From NCBI GenBank assembly GCA_964473485.1, contig CAYYPH010000010.1, positions 52,104 to 116,103 of the forward strand: a stretch of 64,000 bases of DNA, written 5' to 3'. Positions 33,339 through 43,636 of this stretch are shown piece by piece. Made by a program: the position numbers and the translations under genes. Below the pieces are notes generated by a model. That model searched no databases. It was not told the DNA's origin and saw nothing but the letters and a program-made list of their open reading frames with translations. This stretch comes from CAIVAT01 sp964473485. Lineage in GTDB: Bacteria; Bacteroidota; Bacteroidia; Bacteroidales; FEN-979. How positions within the stretch are numbered: the stretch's first letter is position 1; every line of letters begins with the position of its first letter.

Positions 33339-36300
33339 TTATTGTCTGATGATCTTTTCGGTGATGATCCTGTTGCCCGAGATGATGCGCAGAAAATACA
33401 ATCCGACTGGCTGGTCCGCGAGTGATACTTCGAGAATCCTGCTTGCCTGCAATTCTTTTTTCAGGATGCGATCACCTCGCATGTTCAGTATTTCCAGACA
33501 AACCCGGTCATTTATCGCTTTCGCAACGAATTCCACGAAGAGCTTACCGTTTGTAGGGTTGGGATAAATTTTAACAAACCATTCATCGTCGGGCAGGGTT
33601 GGCATATCCTGTCCGGCGATGGTGGAGGGCAAGGCTGGTGCGTTGCAGAAGGGTCCGGTGGGTGCAATATACCCCCGCAGGTACCCGCCTGGATCCACTC
33701 TGGCACCGGGATAGTACAGGATATTCTGGCCGGCAACCATGGTAACAACTCCCGATTCACCGACTATAAAGGTGTTTCCGTTACCGGCCACGGTGATCGA
33801 TTGCAACGCGTTGTAGCACCGGGTAGAATTAATGGCGCCGTCAACCTGAAGGGTTGCACACATCGCTGAAACGGTCATGGCAATATTGTTTGAGGTGGCC
33901 GGGTTCCCGGTGATGCAGGTGAGGGTTGAATACACCATGCAGAACAGCTCATCGCCGTTATTCGGAATATATTGAAACACGGAATTGTTTCCACCTGATT
34001 GTGCGCCATTTACGAACCACCGGTATTCGGGATAAGCACCTGCATTGGTTGCAACGGCATTGAAAGCGACCATCGTGCCCGGGCAAACACTGGTAGCGCT
34101 GGCGTTTATCACTATTCCGACAGGAACGGTCGGGAAAACTGTGATGATGACCGGTGCAGAGGTAACCGGATTCCGGGTGATGCAAATGAGGTTGGAAGTG
34201 AGCCTGCAGGTGACCACATCGCCCTGAAGCGGGAAATGGTAGAATGCAGGGTTATTGTCGCCTGCCGGCAATCCATTTACAAACCACTGGTAGAGCGGGT
34301 TGTTCCCGCCATTTTCGGGTTGAGCCGTATAAATGACCGGTGTTCCGCCACAGATCTGAGTTGTATTGGGAGTTACTGTGACACCGGCTGGCAGATACGG
34401 ATGGACCGACATAATCAGGGTATTGGAGAGGGCCTGGACTCCCTGTGCGCAAATGGTGCTGGCAGTGATGACGCAACGCACCGCATCTCCGTTGACAGGA
34501 GTACAGGTAAATGTGCTGGTATTGGTTCCGGACGGGATGTCATTGACATACCACTGAAAAGCAGGTGATTCGGCGTTGGCGGATACTGTGGCCGTAAAGG
34601 TAACAGAAGCGCCGGCACAGACCGGATTAGCAGAGGCCGTGACCGTTACGCTCAACGATGGTGCCTGGATAACGGTCATGATAATTTCGTTGGAATAGGC
34701 AGGATTGTTTGTGACGCACACATCACTGGCGGTCACTATGCAAAAGACTCCGTCCTGGTTCATGGGTGTAAATGTATAGGACGGCTCGCCTGAGCCAGCG
34801 GGACCGCCGTTCATGAACCATTGAATGTTTGGCATTGTTCCCGCGTTGTTTATGGTGGCGCTGACCTGGACCGGAGTTCCCTGGCAAACGGGATTGGACG
34901 GCACTGTAATGCTGACGCCCAATGGAAGTAATTCAGATACTGTGGTCGAGGATACAGCCGGGACGATACCCTGGCAACCCTGGCTGCTGGTAAAGTTCAC
35001 GGTGACCGTTTTTACGCCGGTGGTCAGCCATTTTATCCTGACCATGTTGCTGGTGGTCGAAACGGAGCCTGAAACTATGGTATAATCGGTGTTGATTGAG
35101 CCGCTGACAAACCAATCGTAATTGGATTGGCCGGGTTGGGTCACATAAAATACCTCGGAACCGGCACAAGTAACCAATCCCGGTGAATTCGTGAATACCG
35201 GGACCGGAGCCTCGCATGGGAGGATGGAAAAGTTCCCCGGGTTTATGCCGAAAATTCCCGGGAAGGCGACCGACTGTACCCTGATCCTGCAGGTGGCCGA
35301 CTGGACTGCCAGCGCTGTAACTGATTCCCAGCCATCGTCGGTAATATCGGCGGCCAGTACATAAGGGTAAGAGACTCCCCCGTCGGTTGAAAGCATGATA
35401 TTTACATTGCCCGTGATGTTGGTCGATGACCAGTAAACATTGTGGATGCTGCCCGCCAGCCAGTTCACATTGGTCTGGGGACCGGTTACCAGGATGCTCT
35501 GTACGGTAGTCACCACAGTCGATTTACTGTCGATCCGGGTGAAGGGTCCGCTCACGGGGGCAATGCCGGTTGCGGTTACATCGAACAGGTAGCTTCCGGC
35601 GACGCCGGTATTGGAATAAAAATTACCATAGATACCATCGTTGGCAAGGCCGTCGCCATGTGCGCCGTCATCGAACAGCGGCAGACTGCTCAGGTTAGTG
35701 CTGTATGCATAGTACATCTGCTTTGAAGGATCCAGATACTGCCCATGGTTTTCGTCTACCCTGTGATATGTCAGGAGTTTGCCAGCGCCAGGTTCGGTGA
35801 TGGATAACTTTGCCGCCGGGACATAGCCTGTTGGTGTGGGATTGGTCACATTGGCCGAAACGGTGGCCCCGGTTACAGGGGTACCTGCATCCGACAGTTG
35901 TGCCGTGACAAGAATTGGTTCGTTGATACCGTACGTGTTTTTATTCAGTGCAACATGCATGGTCAATTGTGATTCCCCGCCTACCGTAAGGTTATAATCC
36001 TCCTGGCCGGAAACGCTTACACCGGTTATGGTAAGCGTGTACTGACCAGGCAGCGGGTTTTGAATGGTATATGTTTCGTATGTATCGCCCGAGGTAAAAG
36101 AAATATCCGGATCGGTTACATTATGATCAATAATGATACCATTGGGAGCGGTCAGTACCAGGTCGAGGTCGCTGCCGGGCCAGGTCAGCGAGAAGTTGGT
36201 AAAGACAGCTCCCGCATCGATAATGGCCTGCTGGAATAAATTCTGACCCTGGGCGATCAGGCCATTGAACCATGCCAGGGTTTGCTGGCCGGTAACGTTG

Positions 36301-38720
36301 GCATTGATGGTGTTGTATATCAGCGAGAGCCTGCTTGTATTGGGTGAAAAGCTGTAAAAACCACCGGTACTGGAGGCGATGTTGTTGAGCAGTCCCTGGT
36401 CGGAATCGGGCCCGAGGGCTATGGTATATATATCGGTGTTGGCCGGTATGGTTGGTAATACGGCAGAGACCCAGGGCGCAGAATTTTCATAACCGTCGCT
36501 CAGGAGAATCATTCCCTGTGTTTGCCCGGTATTCCCGTTGTTGAGCTGATTCTGTGCAATCTGCATGCCGGCTCCGACCGAAGTGGCCCCTCCGAGTGCA
36601 ATGCTGTTGATCGCATTTTTGGCGTTGGTTTTAATTTGCTGGGTGGTCAACTGGGTGAACGGAAAATTGATCGAAGGAGTATGATCAAAGCTGGTAACGG
36701 CCACCCAGTCATTCAGGTTCATCAGGTCGACAAAGCTTTTGGCCGCGGTTTTGGCTGCATCCAGGTAACCGTACCATCCCATGCTGCCCGACCGGTCGAG
36801 GACGAGGGCAACCTGGACGTTGGATTGGCTTGCATTCAAAGTGACCGTCACCCTGTGCACTCTGAAGAAAAGACCAAGGTTGTTTTTCTTATACAGCCAG
36901 AACTGAAAGGTTTCCTGTACAGAGGTAGGGATAACATTGAAAGTAAATGTGAATGATTGGCCTGCAGTGAGATAATACACCTGTGAACCCACGTTCACTG
37001 ACAATGGCGTGAAATCGTCCTGCCAGTCCCATGGCGGAGACCATAATCCTGATTGATTCCATATTCCTACATAGTATTCACCGGTTGCACCAATAGTGGT
37101 TTCTACCTGAACCTGTCCGACCTGATTTAGTGATAATCCATTATCTTCGACATCCGATATGACACTTGGAGGCGGGATCTCAATTGGAAAGAAGGCTACA
37201 TTATTAGTTTCATTGCCTTCGTGAACAATATGACCATCATCTGCAACAAACAAGATATTATAGTCTCCAGGCTCCTGATTATCGGGTATAGTTAACGTCT
37301 TTGAAAGATTTGCTGTGACGGCTCCTGGTGTAAGTCCAGGAACCATCTGTTCATCAAGTTCAACTGCTTCACTGCTCAATGTAGTAATAGTAGATAAATA
37401 AAATTTCAATGTACTACCAATTGAGGCATAATCTCCCTGATTGTTTAAATTGTATGAAACAAGACATTGCTCACCAAGACCAACAGTAGAAGGAGATACT
37501 GCAGGATTTTGCACAATGAGATCGGGCTGATGTTCGGGGTGTATATGTATGATTGCACCCTGATTTGAACTATAGCCTTGTAATGTACCACTTAACAAAA
37601 ACCAGCCATCCGAAGACCCTCCCCATCCCCAATTCATCCAAAATTCATTTCCCTGATTATTAATTTTATACCCCATACAAATCCATATGTGACCACCTAT
37701 TCCATAACCAAAGTACGCTATTGGCCTTTCTGATTGAATTTCAGCAATCAGACTATTTTCCCAAGTGGATTGATTCTGCGAATTGACTCTATAAGTAACT
37801 TCTGCATCATTTGAATAGTTAAAATGATCAATTATTCCTAACCGAATATTGTTGGGTATTGTACCGCTTGCATTATAAGAATAGTCCGTCTGGACGGCAT
37901 ACCCACATTCCCTCATTAACAAAGCCACATCATTGTTAGTAGATGTCACCTCTGGGGGCATATTATTCCAATTGAAATTGGTAACTGTCGGAGTAAAGGT
38001 TCCATAACTTGGGTCTTCCAAAGTCGGTGGAACAGTAGAATTATTAAAATTATCAGGATCCTGATAACCTTGGTTATCACTAATACTTTGTTGTGGATAA
38101 ATAAAATATCTAAAGATTTGAGCAATTGTTGTGGCAGGACAACCTGTTGGAACCTCCTGACAAAAACCAAAGATACCATTACAGGGATGGCCATTGGTGC
38201 CAGTAGGCGGACAAAGATCATTATAGTGACCTTCTTGATTCCATTCTGTGGTTAAAGTCAATTTTACCTCTGCATTATTGGAATTATCAAATTCACCTGA
38301 CAATGCCTGTTCCCACGCCTCCAAGGTTCGATTATCTGGAGAGTATTCTGATGTTTCGGCATACACTATTTCGTTTTTGTAATGATTAAGCATGAATGAA
38401 AATCCCGGGTTTTGCACCAGATCTTCACGTGTGATTTTTCCCTTTGGGGAATAGGCAAGAACTGGCTTTGCCTTGTCTGATCCGGAAACAATCACAAATC
38501 CATCATTATCTCCCACATTGAAAATCTGATAAACTGCTATTTTATCAACCATAAGTTCTTTAACAAGCACCAGGTCCGACTGGCTGATCTTTTTCGTCGT
38601 TTTCTGATTGTTAAAAAAATTGACTGCTACTTTTTTAGTTGTCGCCTTGTCGATGTTTTTTGAATAAGTCACAATTGAAACCACCAATGCAAAGACCAGC
38701 AGTAAGATGTTTCTTTTCAT
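33339..38720 (-). CDS. Secreted C10 cysteine protease with VWA domain and T9SS signal
   Basis: 1793 residues. Signal peptide (1-20); streptopain-type propeptide/inhibitor (about 24-95); C10 peptidase domain with nucleophile Cys194 in TGCPATTIAQ, catalytic His344 in GGHIWICMGY and NWGWGG at 363-368; CARDB-like domain (400-515); von Willebrand A domain from about 636 with MIDAS DRSGS (642-646); a pre-peptidase-like beta domain with ITGVSVSGQEDYNLTVGG; then several Ig-like repeats, each starting VCxGTPV or similar and ending in a VxC turn; and a type A T9SS sorting domain in the last 75 (IYPNPTNGKLFVEF). It should be exported, processed and attached at the cell surface. The protease part is less G+C-rich than the rest. 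Confidence 0.9.
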   Translation of the reverse strand: MKRNILLLVFALVVSIVTYSKNIDKATTKKVAVNFFNNQKTTKKISQSDLVLVKELMVDKIAVYQIFNVGDNDGFVIVSGSDKAKPVLAYSPKGKITREDLVQNPGFSFMLNHYKNEIVYAETSEYSPDNRTLEAWEQALSGEFDNSNNAEVKLTLTTEWNQEGHYNDLCPPTGTNGHPCNGIFGFCQEVPTGCPATTIAQIFRYFIYPQQSISDNQGYQDPDNFNNSTVPPTLEDPSYGTFTPTVTNFNWNNMPPEVTSTNNDVALLMRECGYAVQTDYSYNASGTIPNNIRLGIIDHFNYSNDAEVTYRVNSQNQSTWENSLIAEIQSERPIAYFGYGIGGHIWICMGYKINNQGNEFWMNWGWGGSSDGWFLLSGTLQGYSSNQGAIIHIHPEHQPDLIVQNPAVSPSTVGLGEQCLVSYNLNNQGDYASIGSTLKFYLSTITTLSSEAVELDEQMVPGLTPGAVTANLSKTLTIPDNQEPGDYNILFVADDGHIVHEGNETNNVAFFPIEIPPPSVISDVEDNGLSLNQVGQVQVETTIGATGEYYVGIWNQSGLWSPPWDWQDDFTPLSVNVGSQVYYLTAGQSFTFTFNVIPTSVQETFQFWLYKKNNLGLFFRVHRVTVTLNASQSNVQVALVLDRSGSMGWYGYLDAAKTAAKSFVDLMNLNDWVAVTSFDHTPSINFPFTQLTTQQIKTNAKNAINSIALGGATSVGAGMQIAQNQLNNGNTGQTQGMILLSDGYENSAPWVSAVLPTIPANTDIYTIALGPDSDQGLLNNIASSTGGFYSFSPNTSRLSLIYNTINANVTGQQTLAWFNGLIAQGQNLFQQAIIDAGAVFTNFSLTWPGSDLDLVLTAPNGIIIDHNVTDPDISFTSGDTYETYTIQNPLPGQYTLTITGVSVSGQEDYNLTVGGESQLTMHVALNKNTYGINEPILVTAQLSDAGTPVTGATVSANVTNPTPTGYVPAAKLSITEPGAGKLLTYHRVDENHGQYLDPSKQMYYAYSTNLSSLPLFDDGAHGDGLANDGIYGNFYSNTGVAGSYLFDVTATGIAPVSGPFTRIDSKSTVVTTVQSILVTGPQTNVNWLAGSIHNVYWSSTNITGNVNIMLSTDGGVSYPYVLAADITDDGWESVTALAVQSATCRIRVQSVAFPGIFGINPGNFSILPCEAPVPVFTNSPGLVTCAGSEVFYVTQPGQSNYDWFVSGSINTDYTIVSGSVSTTSNMVRIKWLTTGVKTVTVNFTSSQGCQGIVPAVSSTTVSELLPLGVSITVPSNPVCQGTPVQVSATINNAGTMPNIQWFMNGGPAGSGEPSYTFTPMNQDGVFCIVTASDVCVTNNPAYSNEIIMTVIQAPSLSVTVTASANPVCAGASVTFTATVSANAESPAFQWYVNDIPSGTNTSTFTCTPVNGDAVRCVITASTICAQGVQALSNTLIMSVHPYLPAGVTVTPNTTQICGGTPVIYTAQPENGGNNPLYQWFVNGLPAGDNNPAFYHFPLQGDVVTCRLTSNLICITRNPVTSAPVIITVFPTVPVGIVINASATSVCPGTMVAFNAVATNAGAYPEYRWFVNGAQSGGNNSVFQYIPNNGDELFCMVYSTLTCITGNPATSNNIAMTVSAMCATLQVDGAINSTRCYNALQSITVAGNGNTFIVGESGVVTMVAGQNILYYPGARVDPGGYLRGYIAPTGPFCNAPALPSTIAGQDMPTLPDDEWFVKIYPNPTNGKLFVEFVAKAINDRVCLEILNMRGDRILKKELQASRILEVSLADQPVGLYFLRIISGNRIITEKIIRQ

Positions 38721-39161
38721 AGCATAATAGAATTTTTGTTTATCTGAACATTAAAATTGAACCTATGAAACAGGAGGGTGGATAGGATCGAAAAAAACAG
38801 ATGGATACAATAAGGAGGAGAATTAAGAATCGCCGCAATTTACAATAAAAGAAAGGCAAAGTCAAGTAATTATTTACTTCACCCTAACATGTAACCGGAA
38901 AGTTTATATTAAACCTACAAAGAAAATTTTCAAGGCGGTACAATGTTAGGGCATTTATTTGGCAATGGTAAAAAAGGTACGGAGACATACGGATTCATAT
39001 CTCAGTAAAAAAAGTGGTGACATTACAGATTGTCTGTAAGGTGCCAACACAGCATGGTTAAATGATGGAAGAAATAGCTGAGAGCCTGACCTTTTTATTT
39101 TCTGTTGCAGCAAGAAAACGGCAATCTACCGGACAGGTGCATACAGTTTATATATACCACG
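38721..39161. other. 441-nt intergenic, no gene recognised
   Basis: No convincing reading frame or TAnnTTTG box for the giant protease gene. The region is A+T-rich and contains no repeat of the heptamer type. It lies between two minus-strand genes, so it should hold the protease promoter and possibly a terminator of nothing upstream. Confidence 0.4.
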
Positions 39162-40916
39162 CTAATTTTTGATACACCGGATACTCAACCCGGTTGCTTT
39201 TACGGTTTCATGCAGGGTAGCGCCCGGCGAATTGTAGTTCAGCATACGGAATGGGGCGGTCGTTGCCGTGTTTTCGTTCGATGACCAGACAGAGGCGCTA
39301 TTGAGGAGGTTGAAAAAGCCTCCGGGAATGCTGCGGTTCCCTGATGCAAATGCCGAGAAACCGCTTTCGTTGGTAGCCCCGGTGTTCGGGGTGTTCCAGT
39401 GCAAAACACCGGTTTCTTTCAGCTTGCCGCCTGCAATGTCCTGTCCGCCCAGGAAATTCAGTATGGTCAACCATTCATCGTTCGAAGGCAGGTGCCAGCC
39501 CGAAGGGCACAAGCCCGTAACAGCTCCCGCAGGGGCGGGATTCCATGAGGTTGTATTGGAAGCTCCGTTAAGGTATTGAACCATCTCTCCCCATTGATAC
39601 AATCCACCATATACCTGGCAGTTTGATTCAAGGTCATTATAACAGTACTTTTCGAAGATTCCGTTGTCTGACTGTTCAACCTGACCGTCGATGCGGCTCC
39701 CGATGTTTAGGTTTTCCTTCATCCAGCATTGTGTTCCGACCAGGACCGTGTTGTAAGTTTTACCATCGCGGCTGTCGGTGAAGGAGGGCAGGCCGGGGCA
39801 AGGCTGACCCATGGAATATACGGTAACTGTGAATGTACAATAGGAAACGCCATAATTTAATATATACTCGAAGGTTCCCGGGGTTGAAGGCGTTCCGTAA
39901 CCGTAAAGATTTATAACGGTTGTGGCTGTTGCGGTAAAAATGCCAAGCGCTTTAAATCCCATGCCATTCACATAATTTGTACCGATTGCGAAATTGCCCA
40001 TGGTTACGGGTGTAACGGTGACGGCAACCGAATGTGATGATTCCAGGGGAAATCCGGCAACATAAGTTCCCTGCACCTGCAACGTATTGCACTCAAGGAT
40101 TCCCGTACTCTGACATGGACAGTACCATCCATTCACAGGACCAGTATAAAATTCAAGGCAGTTCAGATCGGTGTTGTATACAGTAAGCCCAATGGCAGGA
40201 TTGGCTATGCTATTTCGCTGGTTTATAGTCATTCTGGGCGGGAGAAAGCCCTTTTGAATTGAAGCGATCTCGGCCTGGGCTGAGGGGTGAGGGGAACCGG
40301 TTCCGATACCAACCTCACCTGTGGCTTTAACAGTAAATATCTCCTGGTCGGTTGCCGGATCACCTGCCCCTGTGCGCTTGTAAACGGAGAACCTGTCACT
40401 TTCGGGCATTGCGAAACCCTGGGCCGAAGGATGTTTCACAAGGGATACTTCGGGCAAATTCTGCCCCCAGATGGATAGTACATCACTGCCCAGCGAATTG
40501 CCGGTCCAGATGAAAGGAACATTGGGTGCCCGCGACGAAATTGAGCCATTTACATCGAGTTTGTATGATGGGACAAAGGTTCCAATCCCCACACTGCCGG
40601 CATTGTAAAAGATGTTTGACCCGATGGTGACCCACTGGCTGCTCAACATCATCCAGATTGGAAAGCCCGGGGTGCCCTTGTTACAATAAAGCTGATCGTT
40701 GTCGATGTTATAAATGATCAGTCCTGTGGCCGGGTTAGTGATGGCATCACGCTCAACGGTGGTCATCCTGGGCACAAGGAACCCTTTGGTGGTTGATTTG
40801 AGGTCGAGCATGGCTGATGGATCAGGTTGTGATGCATCGCCATTGATAGCGACCTGGGCAATAGCCGAAGCTGAAATGATCACCAGGACCAGCAGGATCA
40901 GAAAAATCTTTTTCAT
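39162..40916 (-). CDS. FISUMP (Fibrobacter succinogenes major paralogous) domain protein
   Basis: 584 residues with a signal peptide (MKKIFLILLVLVIISASAIA). The middle contains repeats like AMLDLKSTTKGFLVPRMTTV and VGIGTFVPSYKLDVNGSI, typical of Bacteroidota cell-surface/tail-fibre-like proteins. The C-terminal 190 residues are a FISUMP domain (TIGR02145): SRDGKTYNTVLVGTQCWMKE, GLYQWGEMVQYLNG, GLCPSGWHLPSNDEW, GLSIRCIKN. Such proteins are extracellular and of unknown function; the domain is related to C-type-lectin-like sulfatase-modifying folds. No sorting domain is seen, so the route of surface attachment is unclear. Confidence 0.85.
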   Translation of the reverse strand: MKKIFLILLVLVIISASAIAQVAINGDASQPDPSAMLDLKSTTKGFLVPRMTTVERDAITNPATGLIIYNIDNDQLYCNKGTPGFPIWMMLSSQWVTIGSNIFYNAGSVGIGTFVPSYKLDVNGSISSRAPNVPFIWTGNSLGSDVLSIWGQNLPEVSLVKHPSAQGFAMPESDRFSVYKRTGAGDPATDQEIFTVKATGEVGIGTGSPHPSAQAEIASIQKGFLPPRMTINQRNSIANPAIGLTVYNTDLNCLEFYTGPVNGWYCPCQSTGILECNTLQVQGTYVAGFPLESSHSVAVTVTPVTMGNFAIGTNYVNGMGFKALGIFTATATTVINLYGYGTPSTPGTFEYILNYGVSYCTFTVTVYSMGQPCPGLPSFTDSRDGKTYNTVLVGTQCWMKENLNIGSRIDGQVEQSDNGIFEKYCYNDLESNCQVYGGLYQWGEMVQYLNGASNTTSWNPAPAGAVTGLCPSGWHLPSNDEWLTILNFLGGQDIAGGKLKETGVLHWNTPNTGATNESGFSAFASGNRSIPGGFFNLLNSASVWSSNENTATTAPFRMLNYNSPGATLHETVKATGLSIRCIKN

Positions 40917-41041
40917 GTTTCCGGGATTTTAGATCTGACTCAAGAGTGACACGCAAGATACCAAAAAAGTTGCCCGCTGGCAAGAAAAATTGTTTCAAAT
41001 TCAAATGGCCAGGTTTTACTGCCTGATTGGCAATGAATTAA

Positions 41042-43636
41042 CTATATTGTAATGACATAAAATCTTTCCAGTATTACATACAATGAGGTAAGCAGGGTTG
41101 CGACAGAGAAGAAACCAACGATCAGCGGGACAAAGAGATCAATGCCAGTCAATGGATAATCGGTAAGGCGTGGCTGTTTCTCCGTTTGCGTTCCAGATTT
41201 CTTTTCGTATATAATGTTTGAACTTTTTACAGGTCCTGCTTTGCGGGAACCAACGGCCTTATGGCTTTCTTTCACTTGATCTTTTAACTTCGGTGATTTG
41301 CGGACAAACCGGTTTCCAACCCAATGACTGCAGAATATGAGGAAAAATACCGGAGCCATGGGTATGAAGTAACGACCCTGCACACCGTCGATAAATCCGC
41401 CTGATACCGTATTCCAGCTGATGTACATCGCTGTTTGTATCAACATATATCCAAGGAGAAAAAGCATTATGAAGATACCTCTCTGGTAAAGTGATATTTT
41501 TAGTGGACTTTTGCAATCAAAGAAAACAATAAAAAACAGCATGACGTAAAACACACCGATCAGCCATCCGGGCAGAGGGACAAACAACCATCCGAATTTT
41601 CCGACAAAACCCTCAAGATATGTATCACCAGCCGCAAGCAGTGTATGCCAGAGAATGGTTGCATACCGTGCAGGATTCTGCCGGATAAATTCAATTTGCT
41701 GCCCGGGATCGATATTGTCAACCGGGCCGTTCGGATCACGTAATGGGGGTGAAGGACCGGTAGCGGTTGACGGGCTGTTAACGGGCAGACCATCATTGGT
41801 ATTTGCAACCGTTGAATTTACTCCATTCCCTGGATCCTGGTTTTTCTGAACTTCAGATCGGAAGCCTGCCTCCGGGGAAAGGCTGATGCTACTTTCAGCA
41901 GTTTCAAGATGCAGATTATTCCATTTATCGGCAGGTTTACTCTCGGCATTCCTTTCCGTTGATTCAGGGATCACTGAACCTCCGTAAATGGCAGGAGAAT
42001 GAAAGGTTAATACAGGAGTCCCGGAAAATCGGGAAATTAGGGCATTGCCTTCAACGTTCAACCGATTGGCTCCATTTTCAGACGATGTTTTTGCAAATTG
42101 GTACCGGGGAGGAACAACAGTAAATGTTGCTCCTTGTTTGTTCAGCTGGTGGTCCTGGTCAAGCAGCCTGATGACCGGCCAAAGCCGGTTGGCTGCGATG
42201 GTTGATAATAGCAGGATCGCAGCATATAACAGGTACTTTTTCAAGGTGCCGAACCTGTGAAAAGGAATGATTAAAAACAAAAGGGTAAGAATCATGTAGG
42301 GTGGTTTGCACATGGCCAGCAAAACCGAGATGGCGGTTAGCGTAAGCAGGTCTTTCAAACTATGTGCCGAACCTGTTACAAAGGCCAGTTTAAGCATTTT
42401 CGAAACCAGCAAAAAGGATAAGGATATGGTAAGGGCATCGTAAGATAATGATGCCAGCAGATAAACTGTCATTGGCATTGTCCCGAGGAGGAACAGAAGC
42501 CACTTTTGAAACGGTATTTCTTTTATGGCTAAAAAAATCAGCATTACAGAAATCCATAGGTTAAATAACCGCCCTAAATAAATAAGAATGACCGGTGGCA
42601 GATCAAACACCATTCCGAGGCGGATTCCGGCAGCCTGCGGGATGAATGGTATAAGATAATCGGGTGAGTAAACCCTGATACGGTTGCGCGGATCTATCTT
42701 CAGATCAGTTGCTGAAAGTATCTCATCAATCCCGGTTGTCTCATAACGGTTGAAAAAAAGCCGGCGGAATAAGGAATCGCTGAAAGTAAGGCCAAACGGA
42801 ACCGTTTCATCGAATTTGAAAAAATTACCGGATGCAACCTGATAGGATCTGTAAAAATGTGAATTCTCATCAGGTACCTGAAGTGGCGGGGTGATCACGA
42901 GGAACAAATGCCCGAAAACAAGCGCTATAAACAAATAAAGCGCATGCGGTGTGAGTCTGAAACGCAAAAGAAATGATTTAATCTGATCAAAGAAGATGAT
43001 GGTTAATGATAGGAGCAGGACTGCGACCGCGATAAGTTTCATCAGGGGAGAGAGATACATTGCATCCGATTCAAAGGTTTTAATGCAAAGACCCCCCGGG
43101 AAAGTCATCGCTGAACCTTTGTTTCCTATACTTGCAAACACGTCCTGATTTACCAATGGGTATACCAGGGTACTCCCAGATTCAGGTATCCTGTTTCGTC
43201 CCACAAGTAACTGTCCGTCACCATCCTTCAGGCAGTAAAAGGCTAGAAAGCAGGTTTGTCCGATGCCCACCCTGATGCGCTCATGAAAAGAAAATGAGTA
43301 ATACTTCAATGCATCGATCGTGCCAGCATCCAATCGCAAGGTAGCCAGAATGTTGTATTTTCTATCAAGCAACAACAGAACGTTGCCCGATTCAATCACG
43401 GTTCCTGATTTTCCTGCCAATATTGCGATACCATTAAGATAGTCGCGTTTCATTTTTATTTCATGCAATATCACAAAACCGGAGGTTACTGGTCCCATCT
43501 CGATGCCTTTCATAACCGGAGTTTGCTGGGTTGGGAATAGCGGGAGATCTCCCGGGTGGATAAATAAAAAAGCAAGCAGGGTCATGATAAGGATGATCGC
43601 CACCGAAAACAGACGTTTTGAAAATCGCTTTTTCAT
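41042..43636 (-). CDS. DUF2142 polytopic membrane protein (GT-C-like)
   Basis: 864 residues with an N-terminal membrane anchor, a periplasmic domain, then about 11 helices. The family motif lies in the loop after the third helix: TPPLQVPDENSHFYRSYQVA, where acidic residues resemble the catalytic first loop of GT-C transferases. A low-complexity Ser/Pro/Gly-rich loop (about 540-640) interrupts the helices. DUF2142 proteins occur in cell-envelope glycan loci and likely use polyprenyl-phosphate sugars; no activity is established here. The ATG overlaps the stop of the next GT-C gene by 4 nt, so the two act as a pair. Confidence 0.78.
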   Translation of the reverse strand: MKKRFSKRLFSVAIILIMTLLAFLFIHPGDLPLFPTQQTPVMKGIEMGPVTSGFVILHEIKMKRDYLNGIAILAGKSGTVIESGNVLLLLDRKYNILATLRLDAGTIDALKYYSFSFHERIRVGIGQTCFLAFYCLKDGDGQLLVGRNRIPESGSTLVYPLVNQDVFASIGNKGSAMTFPGGLCIKTFESDAMYLSPLMKLIAVAVLLLSLTIIFFDQIKSFLLRFRLTPHALYLFIALVFGHLFLVITPPLQVPDENSHFYRSYQVASGNFFKFDETVPFGLTFSDSLFRRLFFNRYETTGIDEILSATDLKIDPRNRIRVYSPDYLIPFIPQAAGIRLGMVFDLPPVILIYLGRLFNLWISVMLIFLAIKEIPFQKWLLFLLGTMPMTVYLLASLSYDALTISLSFLLVSKMLKLAFVTGSAHSLKDLLTLTAISVLLAMCKPPYMILTLLFLIIPFHRFGTLKKYLLYAAILLLSTIAANRLWPVIRLLDQDHQLNKQGATFTVVPPRYQFAKTSSENGANRLNVEGNALISRFSGTPVLTFHSPAIYGGSVIPESTERNAESKPADKWNNLHLETAESSISLSPEAGFRSEVQKNQDPGNGVNSTVANTNDGLPVNSPSTATGPSPPLRDPNGPVDNIDPGQQIEFIRQNPARYATILWHTLLAAGDTYLEGFVGKFGWLFVPLPGWLIGVFYVMLFFIVFFDCKSPLKISLYQRGIFIMLFLLGYMLIQTAMYISWNTVSGGFIDGVQGRYFIPMAPVFFLIFCSHWVGNRFVRKSPKLKDQVKESHKAVGSRKAGPVKSSNIIYEKKSGTQTEKQPRLTDYPLTGIDLFVPLIVGFFSVATLLTSLYVILERFYVITI

